Below are positions 9,941 to 18,512 of a stretch of 64,000 bases of DNA, in pieces; the stretch's first letter is position 1; each line of letters starts with the position of its first letter. Made by a program: the position numbers and the translations under genes. The stretch comes from Cereibacter sphaeroides (GTDB lineage Bacteria; Pseudomonadota; Alphaproteobacteria; Rhodobacterales; Rhodobacteraceae): contig QFQS01000003.1 in assembly GCA_003243455.1 (NCBI GenBank), forward strand, positions 1 through 64,000, written 5' to 3'. The notes under the pieces were generated by a model. That model made no database searches. It was not told where the DNA came from and saw only the letters and a program-made list of their open reading frames with translations.

Positions 9941-9985
9941 GCTTGCGCGGCGCCTTTCCTGCGTTTATATGCCGCCGGTGGCCGC

Positions 9986-10014
9986 TTAACGACTCGTGGG
10001 CCACGACTCATAAT
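9986..10014 (+). promoter_or_regulatory. Candidate sigma-70 promoter for rplO-secY-adk
   Basis: TTAACG (9986-9991), 17-bp spacer, CATAAT (10009-10014), 63 nt before rplO. A second weaker pair is TTGCGC (9943-9948) with TTATAT (9965-9970), 16-bp spacer. A promoter here would make sense because a strong terminator precedes the GFA gene. Motif match only. Confidence 0.35.
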
Positions 10015-10077
10015 CAAGAAGTGCCGCGTTTGCCCCCCTAGTCGCACCGGGGCAATTCCGGCCAAGGAGAATGCGAC

Positions 10078-10557
10078 ATGAAACTGAACGAACTCGCCGA
10101 CAACCCCGGCGCAGCCAAAAAGCAAAAGCGCGTCGCCCGTGGCCCCGGTTCGGGCAAGGGCAAGACCGCCGGGCGTGGTATCAAGGGTCAGAAATCCCGT
10201 TCGGGCGTTGCCATCGGTGGTTACGAAGGCGGCCAGATGCCGCTGTATCGCCGCCTGCCGAAGCGCGGTTTCAACAAGCCGAACAAGCTGCACTACGCGG
10301 TCGTGAACCTGGGCCTGATCCAGAAGTTCATCACCGAGGGCAAGCTGGACGCGACCAAGGAAATCAACGAGGACGTGCTTGTTTCCTCGGGTCTCGTGCG
10401 CCGCAAGCTGGACGGCGTCCGCGTGCTGTCCAAGGGCGAAATCACCGCGAAAGTCACGCTGAACGTCACCGGCGCTTCGGCTTCGGCGGTCGATGCCGTG
10501 GCCAAGGCCGGCGGCACGCTCACGGTTGCGGCAGCTTTGGCGCCTGCGGCCGAATAA
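10078..10557 (+). CDS. rplO: 50S ribosomal protein L15
   Basis: 159 aa, starting [20 protein letters not shown], with the glycine-rich [20 protein letters not shown] and the [17 protein letters not shown] segments of L15. CAAGGAGA is the ribosome-binding site. It is displaced from rpmD by about 770 nt containing the GFA gene. Confidence 0.97.
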   Translation: MKLNELADNPGAAKKQKRVARGPGSGKGKTAGRGIKGQKSRSGVAIGGYEGGQMPLYRRLPKRGFNKPNKLHYAVVNLGLIQKFITEGKLDATKEINEDVLVSSGLVRRKLDGVRVLSKGEITAKVTLNVTGASASAVDAVAKAGGTLTVAAALAPAAE

Positions 10558-10656
10558 GCGGTTGTGAGCGGGCGCGTTCCCGCTTACATCAGCGTATGTT
10601 TTCCCGCGCCGCCGACCGGAAAACGGTCCGGCGGCGCTGTCATGAAAGAGATCGGC

Positions 10657-12018
10657 ATGGCATCTGCTGCAGAGCAAATGGCGGCGAACCTTAGCTGGGG
10701 CGCCTTTGGCAAGGCGACCGACCTTCGCCAACGCATCATCTTCACCATCGGTCTGCTGATCGTCTATCGGCTGGGCACCTATATTCCGGTCCCCGGGATC
10801 GACGGCGCCAAGTTGCAGGCCTTCATGGATCAGGCGGGCGGCGGCATCGGCGGCATGCTCAACATGTTCACCGGCGGTGCCGTGCATCGGATGGCGATCT
10901 TTGCCCTTGGCATCATGCCCTATATTTCGGCCTCGATCATCGTCCAGCTTCTGACCTCGCTGGTCCCGCAATGGGAACACCTGAAGAAGGAAGGCGAGCA
11001 AGGTCGCAAGAAGCTGAACCAATACACCCGCTATGCCACGGTGGGGCTTGCCACGCTGCAGGGCTGGGGTATCGCAGTCAGCATCGAGGCGGGCGGTCTG
11101 GCGCAGGATCCGGGCATGTTCTTCCGGGTTGCCTGCCTGATCACGCTTGTCGGCGGCACCATGTTCCTAATGTGGCTGGGCGAGCAGATCACTGCACGCG
11201 GCATCGGAAACGGCATCTCTCTGATCATTTTTGTCGGCATCGTGGCCGAGATTCCGCGCGCCCTGGCGCAGTTCTTCAGCCAGGGCCGTTCGGGTGCGAT
11301 CTCGCCCACCGTGATCGTGGCCGTGCTGCTCATGGTCGTGGTGGTGATCACCTTCGTGGTCTTCATGGAACGGGCGTTGCGAAAGATACACATCCAGTAT
11401 CCGCGCCGTCAGGTCGGCATGAAAGTGTATGATGGCCAGTCGAGCCATCTGCCGATCAAGGTCAACCCGTCGGGCGTGATCCCCGCGATATTTGCCTCCT
11501 CGCTCTTGCTGCTGCCGACAACCGTGATGACGTTCTCGCATCAGACGGCAGGTCCGATCATGTCGACGATCCTGGCTTACTTCGGTCCGGGGCAGCCGCT
11601 GTATCTGTTGCTTTTCGTCTTCCTGATCGTGTTCTTTGCATACTTCTACACGCATAACGTCTCGTTCAAGGCCGATGACGTGGCCGAGAACTTGAAGAAC
11701 CAGAACGGCTTCATTCCAGGCATCAAGCCCGGCAAGCGGACCGAGGAATACCTTGGGTATGTGGTGAACCGGGTTCTGGCGGTCGGCGCGGCCTATCTGG
11801 CGCTGGTCAGTCTGTTACCGGAAATCCTGCGTTATCAGTTCGCGGTCCCTTTCTACTTCGGCGGAACCTCAGTTCTGATCGTCGTCAGCGTGACCATGGA
11901 CACCATCAATCAGATTCAGTCGCATCTTCTGGCGCACCAGTACGAAGGGTTGATCGAGCGGTCGCAATTGCGCGGGAAAAAGCGCACCGGCGTCCGCAAG
12001 GCACCGGCACGGCGCTGA
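10657..12018 (+). CDS. secY: Protein translocase subunit SecY
   Basis: 453 aa. Multiple hydrophobic helices of the SecY channel; conserved [12 protein letters not shown] near the N-terminus and the cytosolic loop [21 protein letters not shown] 10657 ([15 protein letters not shown]) is chosen because AAAGAG lies 6 nt upstream and the length fits the family; starts at 10642 or further upstream are possible. With SecE and SecG it forms the inner-membrane pore for Sec secretion. Confidence 0.96.
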   Translation: MASAAEQMAANLSWGAFGKATDLRQRIIFTIGLLIVYRLGTYIPVPGIDGAKLQAFMDQAGGGIGGMLNMFTGGAVHRMAIFALGIMPYISASIIVQLLTSLVPQWEHLKKEGEQGRKKLNQYTRYATVGLATLQGWGIAVSIEAGGLAQDPGMFFRVACLITLVGGTMFLMWLGEQITARGIGNGISLIIFVGIVAEIPRALAQFFSQGRSGAISPTVIVAVLLMVVVVITFVVFMERALRKIHIQYPRRQVGMKVYDGQSSHLPIKVNPSGVIPAIFASSLLLLPTTVMTFSHQTAGPIMSTILAYFGPGQPLYLLLFVFLIVFFAYFYTHNVSFKADDVAENLKNQNGFIPGIKPGKRTEEYLGYVVNRVLAVGAAYLALVSLLPEILRYQFAVPFYFGGTSVLIVVSVTMDTINQIQSHLLAHQYEGLIERSQLRGKKRTGVRKAPARR

Positions 12019-12025
12019 GGCGGCA

Positions 12026-12676
12026 ATGACGAACATCATCCTTCTGGGGCCCCCGGGGGCGGGCAAAGGTACGCAGGCCAAGCGGCTTGAGGCCGAGCGT
12101 GGCATGATCCAACTCTCGACCGGCGACATGCTGCGTGAGGCGAAATCCTCTGGCACCGAGATGGGCCGCCGCGTGGCAGAAGTCATGGACCGCGGTGAGC
12201 TTGTAACGGATGAGATCGTCATCGGCCTGATCGAAGAAAAGCTGACGCATGACCGTGGCGCCGGCTTCATCTTCGACGGGTTCCCGCGCACGCTGCCGCA
12301 GGCGGATGCGCTAGGGCAGCTGCTCGACAAGCTGGGGCAGGGCCTGGATGCGGTGATCGAGATGCAGGTTGACGACGCGACGCTCGTCGATCGCATCACC
12401 GGTCGTTACACCTGCGGCAACTGCGGCTCTGTCTATCATGACCGCACGAAGCCCACGAAAGTGGCCGGGGTTTGCGACGTCTGCGGCTCGACGGACCTGC
12501 GCCGTCGCGCAGACGACAACGAGACCTCGCTGCGTCAGCGCCTTATGGAATACTATAAGAAAACGTCACCGCTCATCGGCTATTATTATGCCAAGGGCAA
12601 CCTTTCGACGGTCGATGCCCTGGCGGAAATGGACGATGTGTCAAAGGCCATCGCCCAGGTGCTTGACAAAAGGTAA
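12026..12676 (+). CDS. adk: Adenylate kinase with a four-cysteine LID
   Basis: 216 aa. P-loop GPPGAGKGT (residues 8-16), NMP-binding STGDMLR, and LID with Cys130, Cys133, Cys150 and Cys153 (CGNC...CDVC), which predicts a structural metal site. Most enterobacterial enzymes lack these cysteines; metal-binding LIDs are usual in Gram-positives and have been reported for Paracoccus (recollection). Catalyses ATP + AMP = 2 ADP in the cytoplasm. Seven nt after secY, the usual position. Confidence 0.97.
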   Translation: MTNIILLGPPGAGKGTQAKRLEAERGMIQLSTGDMLREAKSSGTEMGRRVAEVMDRGELVTDEIVIGLIEEKLTHDRGAGFIFDGFPRTLPQADALGQLLDKLGQGLDAVIEMQVDDATLVDRITGRYTCGNCGSVYHDRTKPTKVAGVCDVCGSTDLRRRADDNETSLRQRLMEYYKKTSPLIGYYYAKGNLSTVDALAEMDDVSKAIAQVLDKR

Positions 12677-12681
12677 AGCAG

Positions 12682-12704
12682 CGGGGCGCACCCTTGACGC
12701 CCCG
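12682..12704 (+). terminator. Hairpin after adk
   Basis: CGGGGCG (12682-12688), 9-nt loop, CGCCCCG (12698-12704), followed by TTCAAAA. The stem is strong and the U-run weak, so it probably ends or attenuates the rplO-secY-adk transcript. Confidence 0.5.
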
Positions 12705-12746
12705 TTCAAAACCCCATAGATCACGGCGTCTCGCAAGAGAATCGTC

Positions 12747-12808
12747 TTGACGGCATATCTTCGCTTACAGGACTAGCTGACCGGCCGTGGCACCGCCACG
12801 TGGCCGGT
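12747..12808 (+). promoter_or_regulatory. rpsM leader: candidate -35 element and stem-loop
   Basis: TTGACG at 12747-12752 is a good -35 hexamer; the -10 region (about 12770-12776) is poor. It is followed by a stem-loop with ACCGGCC-GTGGC (12780-12791) pairing with GCCAC-GTGGCCGGT (12795-12808) apart from a 2-nt bulge, about 50 nt before the rpsM start. It may be the leader where S4 or another r-protein would regulate the alpha operon; that role is inference. Confidence 0.35.
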
Positions 12809-12860
12809 TGTTGTGAAAAAAGGTTCCGGCATTACGGAACCGCAACGAAAGGACGAACGC

Positions 12861-13229
12861 GTGGCACGTATTGCTGGCGTAAACATTCCGACCGGGAAAC
12901 GGGTTCCCATCGCACTGACCTACATCACCGGGATCGGTCCGCACATCGCGGAACAGATTTGCGCGGCTAACAACATCGACCGCGCACGCCGGGTCAACGA
13001 CTTGTCTGACGCCGAAGTGCTCGCGATCCGCGAATACATCGACGCGAACCTGACGGTCGAAGGTGACCTGCGCCGCGAAGTCGCGACGAACATCAAGCGC
13101 CTGATGGACCTCGGTTCCTATCGCGGCCTGCGTCACCGCCGTAACCTGCCCGTCCGCGGCCAGCGCACGCATACCAATGCGCGCACCCGCAAGGGTCCGG
13201 CCAAGCCGATCGCCGGCAAGAAGAAATAA
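12861..13229 (+). CDS. rpsM: 30S ribosomal protein S13
   Basis: 122 aa with a GTG start ([20 protein letters not shown]), preceded by CGAAAGGA. The in-frame ATG at 12813 would add 16 non-conserved residues within the leader. [20 protein letters not shown] and the basic tail are diagnostic. First gene of the alpha set. Confidence 0.96.
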   Translation: MARIAGVNIPTGKRVPIALTYITGIGPHIAEQICAANNIDRARRVNDLSDAEVLAIREYIDANLTVEGDLRREVATNIKRLMDLGSYRGLRHRRNLPVRGQRTHTNARTRKGPAKPIAGKKK

Positions 13230-13241
13230 GGGGACAGGCAT

Positions 13242-13631
13242 ATGGCACGCGATAAAACCCGTATGAAGAAAAAGGAACGCAAGAACATCGCCGCAGGCGT
13301 TGCTCACGTGAACTCCTCCTTCAACAACACCAAAATCCTGATCTCCGACGTGCAGGGCAATGCGATCTCGTGGTCGTCCGCCGGCACGATGGGCTTCAAG
13401 GGTTCGCGCAAATCGACCCCTTACGCCGCGCAGATGGCCGCCGAAGATGCGGGCCGCAAGGCGCAGGAACACGGCGTCAAGACCATCGAGGTCGAGGTTC
13501 AGGGTCCCGGTTCGGGCCGTGAGTCTGCGCTGCGCGCTCTGGCCGCCGTCGGCTTCAACATCACGTCGATCCGCGACGTGACGCCGATCGCCCACAACGG
13601 CTGCCGTCCGCCGAAACGTCGCCGGGTCTGA
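13242..13631 (+). CDS. rpsK: 30S ribosomal protein S11
   Basis: 129 aa. It contains [20 protein letters not shown] and ends [16 protein letters not shown], the universal S11 C-terminus. GGGGACAG precedes the ATG. In E. coli rpsD follows; here rpoA follows directly, as usual in alphaproteobacteria. Confidence 0.97.
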   Translation: MARDKTRMKKKERKNIAAGVAHVNSSFNNTKILISDVQGNAISWSSAGTMGFKGSRKSTPYAAQMAAEDAGRKAQEHGVKTIEVEVQGPGSGRESALRALAAVGFNITSIRDVTPIAHNGCRPPKRRRV

Positions 13632-13647
13632 TCGATCCGCTTTTTCA

Positions 13648-13671
13648 CCGGGCCGCAGCCCTGCGGCCCGG
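13648..13671 (+). terminator. 11-bp hairpin between rpsK and rpoA
   Basis: CCGGGCCGCAG, loop CC, CTGCGGCCCGG, perfect. There is no T-run after it (a T-run precedes it), so it may be an attenuator or processing signal in the 113-nt gap before rpoA, or terminate antisense transcription. Confidence 0.45.
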
Positions 13672-13744
13672 ATTCGTCATTTCTAATCCTCGGGCGTCTT
13701 CTGCGTCGGGACATGAGCAGGAGACTGGTATGGAGGCGACACGC

Positions 13745-14761
13745 ATGATCCACAAGAACTGGCAGGAACTGATCAAGCCGACGCAGCTTGACGTGCGCCC
13801 CGGCGCAGACCCCTCGCGTCAGGCGACGGTGATTGCCGAACCGCTCGAGCGTGGCTTCGGCCTGACGCTGGGCAACGCGCTGCGTCGCGTGCTGATGTCC
13901 TCGCTGCAAGGCGGCGCCATCACCTCGGTGCAGATCGACAACGTCCTGCATGAGTTTTCCAGCGTCGCCGGCGTTCGCGAAGATGTCACCGACATCGTCC
14001 TGAACCTGAAGGGCGTCTCGCTGAAGATGGAAGTCGAAGGGCCGAAGCGCCTGACGATATCGGCCAAGGGCCCGGGCGTCGTCACCGCCGGCGACATCTC
14101 GGAATCGAACGGGATCGAGGTTCTGAACAAGGACCACGTCATCCTGCACCTCGACGACGGCGCTGACGTGTTCATGGAACTGACGGTTAACACCGGCAAG
14201 GGCTATGTCGCTGCCGACAAGAACCGCCCCGAGGATGCGCCCATCGGCCTGATTCCGATCGACGCGATCTATTCGCCGGTCAAGAAGGTCAGCTACGAAG
14301 TCACACCCACCCGCGAGGGCCAGGTGCTGGACTATGACAAGCTGACCATGAAGATCGAAACCGACGGTTCGCTGACCCCGGATGATGCCGTGGCCTATGC
14401 CGCGCGCATCCTCCAGGACCAGCTGTCGATCTTCGTCAACTTCGACGAGCCGGAATCGGCACTGCGCCATGACGTGGATGATGGCCTTGAGTTCAACCCG
14501 CTTCTGCTGAAGAAAGTGGATGAGCTGGAGCTGTCGGTGCGTTCGGCCAACTGCCTCAAGAACGATAACATCGTCTACATCGGCGATCTTATCCAGAAAA
14601 CCGAAGCCGAGATGCTCCGCACCCCGAACTTCGGCCGCAAGTCGCTGAACGAGATCAAGGAAGTGCTGTCCGGCATGGGTCTGCACCTTGGCATGGATGT
14701 CGAGGATTGGCCGCCGGAGAACATCGAAGACCTCGCCAAGCGCTTCGAAGACCAGTTCTGA
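13745..14761 (+). CDS. rpoA: RNA polymerase subunit alpha
   Basis: 338 aa from ATG 13745 ([20 protein letters not shown]), the usual alphaproteobacterial start, with GGAGG 8 nt upstream; a start at 13730 adds five residues. The N-terminal assembly domain ([20 protein letters not shown]) and the C-terminal DNA-binding domain ([28 protein letters not shown]-like [11 protein letters not shown]) are complete. Confidence 0.97.
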   Translation: MIHKNWQELIKPTQLDVRPGADPSRQATVIAEPLERGFGLTLGNALRRVLMSSLQGGAITSVQIDNVLHEFSSVAGVREDVTDIVLNLKGVSLKMEVEGPKRLTISAKGPGVVTAGDISESNGIEVLNKDHVILHLDDGADVFMELTVNTGKGYVAADKNRPEDAPIGLIPIDAIYSPVKKVSYEVTPTREGQVLDYDKLTMKIETDGSLTPDDAVAYAARILQDQLSIFVNFDEPESALRHDVDDGLEFNPLLLKKVDELELSVRSANCLKNDNIVYIGDLIQKTEAEMLRTPNFGRKSLNEIKEVLSGMGLHLGMDVEDWPPENIEDLAKRFEDQF

Positions 14762-14842
14762 ATCGGTGGCGTGGGCCCACGCCGCTGTCAGGAAAATGCC
14801 CGGAAAGCCGGGGAAAACATGGATCAGCTGATCCCAAGGTGA

Positions 14843-14865
14843 GCGGGGCCAAACGTAGGCCCCGC
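14843..14865 (+). terminator. Hairpin between rpoA and rplQ
   Basis: GCGGGGCC (14843-14850), 7-nt loop, GGCCCCGC (14858-14865); no U-run. A second short palindrome is at 14768-14783 (GGCGTGGG/CCCACGCC). Probably mRNA structure affecting rpoA/rplQ stoichiometry (inference). Confidence 0.4.
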
Positions 14866-14901
14866 CGGACAAAGCAAAATTAAGACGTCAGGAGAAAGAA
14901 A

Positions 14902-15321
14902 ATGCGTCACGCCCGCGGCTACCGCCGCCTGAACCGTACCCACGAACACCGCAAGGCGCTGTTCGCAAACATGGCAGGCTCGCTGATCGAGCATGAGCAG
15001 ATCAAGACGACCCTGCCCAAGGCCAAGGAACTGCGTCCGATCGTTGAAAAACTGATCACGCTGGCCAAGCGCGGCGACCTGCACGCACGTCGTCAGGCCG
15101 ATGCGCAACTCAAGGAAGACAAGCATGTCGAGCGCCTGTTTGCCATCCTCGGTCCACGCTACAAGGACCGTCAGGGCGGTTACATCCGCGTCCTGAAGGC
15201 TGGCTTCCGCTATGGCGACATGGCCCCTATGGCGATCATCGAATTCGTTGACCGCGATCCTTCGGCCAAAGGCGCCGCCGACAAGGCCCGCGTGGCCGCC
15301 GAGGAAGAGGCCGAGGCCTGA
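14902..15321 (+). CDS. rplQ: 50S ribosomal protein L17
   Basis: 139 aa. It starts [20 protein letters not shown], with the conserved [28 protein letters not shown] is the ribosome-binding site. The C-terminal Ala/Glu tail is typical. Last gene of the ribosomal block. Confidence 0.97.
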   Translation: MRHARGYRRLNRTHEHRKALFANMAGSLIEHEQIKTTLPKAKELRPIVEKLITLAKRGDLHARRQADAQLKEDKHVERLFAILGPRYKDRQGGYIRVLKAGFRYGDMAPMAIIEFVDRDPSAKGAADKARVAAEEEAEA

Positions 15322-15350
15322 GGCCTGCCAATTCCGATCAAATGATCACG

Positions 15351-15378
15351 AAGCCCGCCTTTGGCGGGCTTTTCTTTT
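15351..15378 (+). terminator. Terminator of the alpha operon
   Basis: AAGCCCGCC (15351-15359), TTT loop, GGCGGGCTT (15363-15371), then TTCTTTT. A classical Rho-independent terminator, also able to serve the leftward gene that ends at 15410. Confidence 0.85.
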
Positions 15379-15409
15379 GGCGATTTCGACCCCGCCGGCC
15401 CGCCATTCG

Positions 15410-16099
15410 CTAGTTGGCCAGAAGCACATAGTTCTGCGCTATCGTCCCGGTATTGGTCACCGTCACGGTAAAATGTCCGTTCCGGGCCGGATACCAGCCG
15501 CAATACCCGACGTCGGCAGGGCCGCTTTCCTGACAGATCGTCAGATTGGTTTCGTCGGTGATCCGAAGATCCAGCGTCGCACCGTCTTTGCCGATAACGC
15601 CGATCTCGGCCAGCGCCGCGCCGAAGAACGGCACGCTCCAGCGCTCGCTTTGACCAGGCTGAACCAGCCCCGGAGACCACGCGGCGGTCAGCCCGCCGTT
15701 TTGCGTTTCACGCTCGGCCGCATCGACAAGCAACAGCAACGTCTCGTCGTTGCCTGCATAATTGCGAGCAAGCTCCAGCATTGCAGCGGGGTCCGGCGGG
15801 ACCGCGCTGCTTGCAGGAGATGCTTCGGTCTCATCTGCAACCACCTTTGGCATCTGCGTCTCGCGCAACAAGACCGACCTGGCCAGCCGCGCGGCGGAAA
15901 GGACCGATTGTGCGTCATGCTGCGCCTTGCCAAGGACAAACAGCCTTTGCGCAAAGGTCAGTGCGGCCACGCCCCCCGGCTGTCCGCTGCCCGCAGCGGT
16001 CAGGTTCGGTTTGGTCACCTCTGCCTCTGGGGCCTCCTGGGCCAGCGCCGCGCGCGGGATCAGTGTCAGGGCAATCAGCGCACCACGCCAGCCAGCCAT
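15410..16099 (-). CDS. Exported protein of unknown function
   Basis: 229 aa. The N-terminus (MAGWRGALIALTLIPRAALA then QE) is a signal peptide with an ALA-type cleavage site, so the product is periplasmic. The ATG at 16099 has AAGGAAG 5 nt upstream; a start at 16132 would put a charged stretch before the signal. The mature part has an Ala-rich helical region and a C-terminal beta-rich half with two cysteines in a short span (TICQ...GYCGWYP), ending in a strand resembling a pre-peptidase or beta-sandwich domain. I do not recognise the family. It is divergent from argE. Confidence 0.75.
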   Translation of the reverse strand: MAGWRGALIALTLIPRAALAQEAPEAEVTKPNLTAAGSGQPGGVAALTFAQRLFVLGKAQHDAQSVLSAARLARSVLLRETQMPKVVADETEASPASSAVPPDPAAMLELARNYAGNDETLLLLVDAAERETQNGGLTAAWSPGLVQPGQSERWSVPFFGAALAEIGVIGKDGATLDLRITDETNLTICQESGPADVGYCGWYPARNGHFTVTVTNTGTIAQNYVLLAN

Positions 16100-16234
16100 T
16101 CGGACTTCCTTTTTACCATCGGCACCGACCATCTCACCCCTCCACCCGATTGAAAAGCTCGATGAGCCACTGCTTGGGGGGCTTTCGCCCGCAGCAGATT
16201 TCCGGTTTGGTGCGATGATGACGGGGATTTCACC

Positions 16235-17389
16235 ATGCAGACACGCGAGATACTGGACCGCCTGATCGCTTTCGAGACGGTAAGCTCGCAGCCCAACATC
16301 GCGTTGATGGGATGGGTGCGAGACCTGTTGGCGGATGTCGGGGTGGAGTCCGTGCTGATCCCCGATGCATCTGGCGGAAAAGCCAATCTTTACGCCACAA
16401 TAGGACCGCAGAACCGACCCGGCGTCATGCTGTCCGGCCACACCGATGTCGTCCCGGTTGAGGGGCAGGTCTGGACGAGGCCGCCATTCCAGCTGACCGG
16501 GGGGGAGGGGCGGTATTTCGGACGTGGCGTGACGGATATGAAGGGGTTTGTCGCCTGTGCCCTTTCGGCGGCCATGGCGGCCACCCGGCGAGAATTGCGC
16601 ACACCGCTGCATCTGGCGCTGAGCTATGACGAAGAGGTGGGCTGTCTGGGGGTCAGGTCGTTGATCGCGATGCTGGAGGGGGCACCGATCAGACCGGCGT
16701 TTTGCATCGTGGGGGAACCCACGGGGATGCAGGTGGCGACGGGGCACAAGGGCAAGATTGCGCTGAGGGCCACCTGCACGGGGCGCGAGGGGCACTCGGC
16801 GCTGGCGCCGATGGCGCTGAACGCATTGCATCTGGGGGCGGATTTTCTGAACGCTGTCAGGTGGTTGCAGGCAGAGGTGGCGGAAGGCGGAAAGCGGGAT
16901 GGGGACTATGATGTGCCCTATACCACCCTGCATGTGGGCAAGATGAATGGGGGGGTGCAGGTCAATATCGTGCCGAATGCCTGCATTCTGGATTTCGAGA
17001 TCAGGAACCTGGCCGAGGATGACCCGCAAATCCTGATCGACCGGCTGGTAACGATGGCGCAGGAGATCGTCGCGCCGTTGAAGGCGGAGTTCCCGGAGGC
17101 GGATATCAGGGTCGAGCGGTTGTGGGATTATCCCGGCCTCGGAACCCCGACGACTGCACCAATTGTCAATTTTGTCAAAGGCTTGACCGGCGCGAACGGC
17201 ACCATGAAGGTGGCCTTCGGCACCGAGGGCGGGCTGTTTTCCGAGCGTCTCGGCATCCCGACAGTCATCTGCGGGCCGGGCAGTATGGCGCAGGGGCACA
17301 AGCCGGATGAGTGGGTTTCGGTCGAGCAGATCGAACGCTGCGAGGCCATGCTGGCGCGGCTTGTGGACCGGCTGGAGGCGGGGTTGTGA
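16235..17389 (+). CDS. argE: Acetylornithine deacetylase (M20 family)
   Basis: 384 aa, usual ArgE length. Metal ligands are recognisable: His69 and Asp71 (SGHTDVVP), Asp101 (GRGVTDMKG), Glu133/Glu134 (YDEEVGCLG), Glu161 (VGEPT) and a C-terminal His (GPGSMAQGHKPDEW). Hydrolyses N2-acetylornithine to ornithine in arginine synthesis. Other M20 deacylases (e.g. succinyl-diaminopimelate desuccinylase) are less likely, given the CGPGS-QAHxPDE-type end. Confidence 0.85.
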   Translation: MQTREILDRLIAFETVSSQPNIALMGWVRDLLADVGVESVLIPDASGGKANLYATIGPQNRPGVMLSGHTDVVPVEGQVWTRPPFQLTGGEGRYFGRGVTDMKGFVACALSAAMAATRRELRTPLHLALSYDEEVGCLGVRSLIAMLEGAPIRPAFCIVGEPTGMQVATGHKGKIALRATCTGREGHSALAPMALNALHLGADFLNAVRWLQAEVAEGGKRDGDYDVPYTTLHVGKMNGGVQVNIVPNACILDFEIRNLAEDDPQILIDRLVTMAQEIVAPLKAEFPEADIRVERLWDYPGLGTPTTAPIVNFVKGLTGANGTMKVAFGTEGGLFSERLGIPTVICGPGSMAQGHKPDEWVSVEQIERCEAMLARLVDRLEAGL

Positions 17390-17456
17390 CCGGCACCGGC
17401 GAACGCCAGAACCGGTATGGATTCGGTATGGCTTTGGTATGGGCGCCGTTTGCGAC

Positions 17457-18512
17457 ATGGCACTGACGCTTACCAGCCTTTCCCAGGTCGTGGACCTGGG
17501 GTTTGACGAGATCATCGACGTGCGCTCGCCTGCGGAATGGGCCGAGGATCATGTGCCGGGCGCGATCAGCCTGCCGGTTCTGGACGATGAGGAACGCGCG
17601 CGGGTCGGCACCATCTACAAACAGGAAAGTCCGTTTCGCGCGCGCAAGATCGGCGCGGCGCTGGTCGCCAGGAACGCCGCCCGTCATCTGGAAGGGCCGC
17701 TGATCGACAAGCCGGGCGGGTGGCGTCCGCTGGTCTATTGCTGGCGCGGCGGGCAGCGGTCGGGATCGTTCGCCATGATCCTGAGCCAGATCGGCTGGCG
17801 GGTGGACACGCTTGCAGGCGGCTACAAGAGCTATCGCGGGCTGGTGGTGGCGGAGGTCTATGACACGCCCGTCCGCGCGCCGGTCATCGTGCTGGACGGC
17901 AATACCGGCACGGCCAAGACCGAGTTGCTGGGTCTGCTGGCCGCGCGCGGCGTGCAGGTAATCGACCTTGAAGGGCTGGCCAATCATCGCGGTTCGCTGT
18001 TCGGGGCGCGGTCGGGCGGGCAGCCTTCGCAAAAGGCTTTCGAGGGACGGCTGGCCTTTGCGCTGGCTGCGCTCGATCCGGCGCGCCCCGTGGTGGTTGA
18101 GGCGGAGTCGAGCAAGATCGGCGATTGCCGGATGCCGCCGCGGTTGTGGCGGGCGATGATCGGCGCGCCCCGCATCGCGGTTGCAGCACCGCTGGAGGCG
18201 CGGGCCGCCTATCTGGCCCGCGCCTATGGCGACCTGACGGCGGATGCGGAAGCTTTGGCCGGGGTGATCGACCGGCTGAGACCGATGCAGGCGGCCGAAA
18301 CCATCGAGCGTTGGCAGGGAATGGCGGCGGTAGGAGAGTTCGAGTTGCTGGCGGCGGAACTGATGGCGCGGCACTACGACCCCCGCTATGCCAAACAGCG
18401 CAGTCTGACCGCTGCGCCCATGCCGCTGACGGTGGAAGCAGACAGCCTTGCACCCGAAGCCTTGCCGGGGATCGCCGACCGATTGGTGGCTGCGATATCG
18501 ACGCTGGGCTGA
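17457..18512 (+). CDS. mnmH: tRNA 2-selenouridine synthase
   Basis: 351 aa. An N-terminal rhodanese domain with active-site Cys95 (VYCWRGGQRS) is followed by a P-loop domain (LDGNTGTAKTELL, about residues 147-158). MnmH/SelU replaces sulfur by selenium in mnm5s2U34 of tRNAs using selenophosphate. ATG 17457 (MALTLTSLSQVV) is chosen because upstream starts lack homology and run into argE. The P-loop reads TGTAKT where TGSGKT is commoner. Its stop codon abuts that of the convergent selD fusion with no base between them. Confidence 0.92.
   Translation: MALTLTSLSQVVDLGFDEIIDVRSPAEWAEDHVPGAISLPVLDDEERARVGTIYKQESPFRARKIGAALVARNAARHLEGPLIDKPGGWRPLVYCWRGGQRSGSFAMILSQIGWRVDTLAGGYKSYRGLVVAEVYDTPVRAPVIVLDGNTGTAKTELLGLLAARGVQVIDLEGLANHRGSLFGARSGGQPSQKAFEGRLAFALAALDPARPVVVEAESSKIGDCRMPPRLWRAMIGAPRIAVAAPLEARAAYLARAYGDLTADAEALAGVIDRLRPMQAAETIERWQGMAAVGEFELLAAELMARHYDPRYAKQRSLTAAPMPLTVEADSLAPEALPGIADRLVAAISTLG

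Noticed and set aside
10002..10015. 14-nt identity (CACGACTCATAATC) between the rplO leader and the tRNA-Met anticodon arm at 24336-24349
   Set aside because: A match of this length between two places in 64 kb is expected by chance; no other tRNA-like structure is present at 10002, so a tRNA fragment or att site is not supported.
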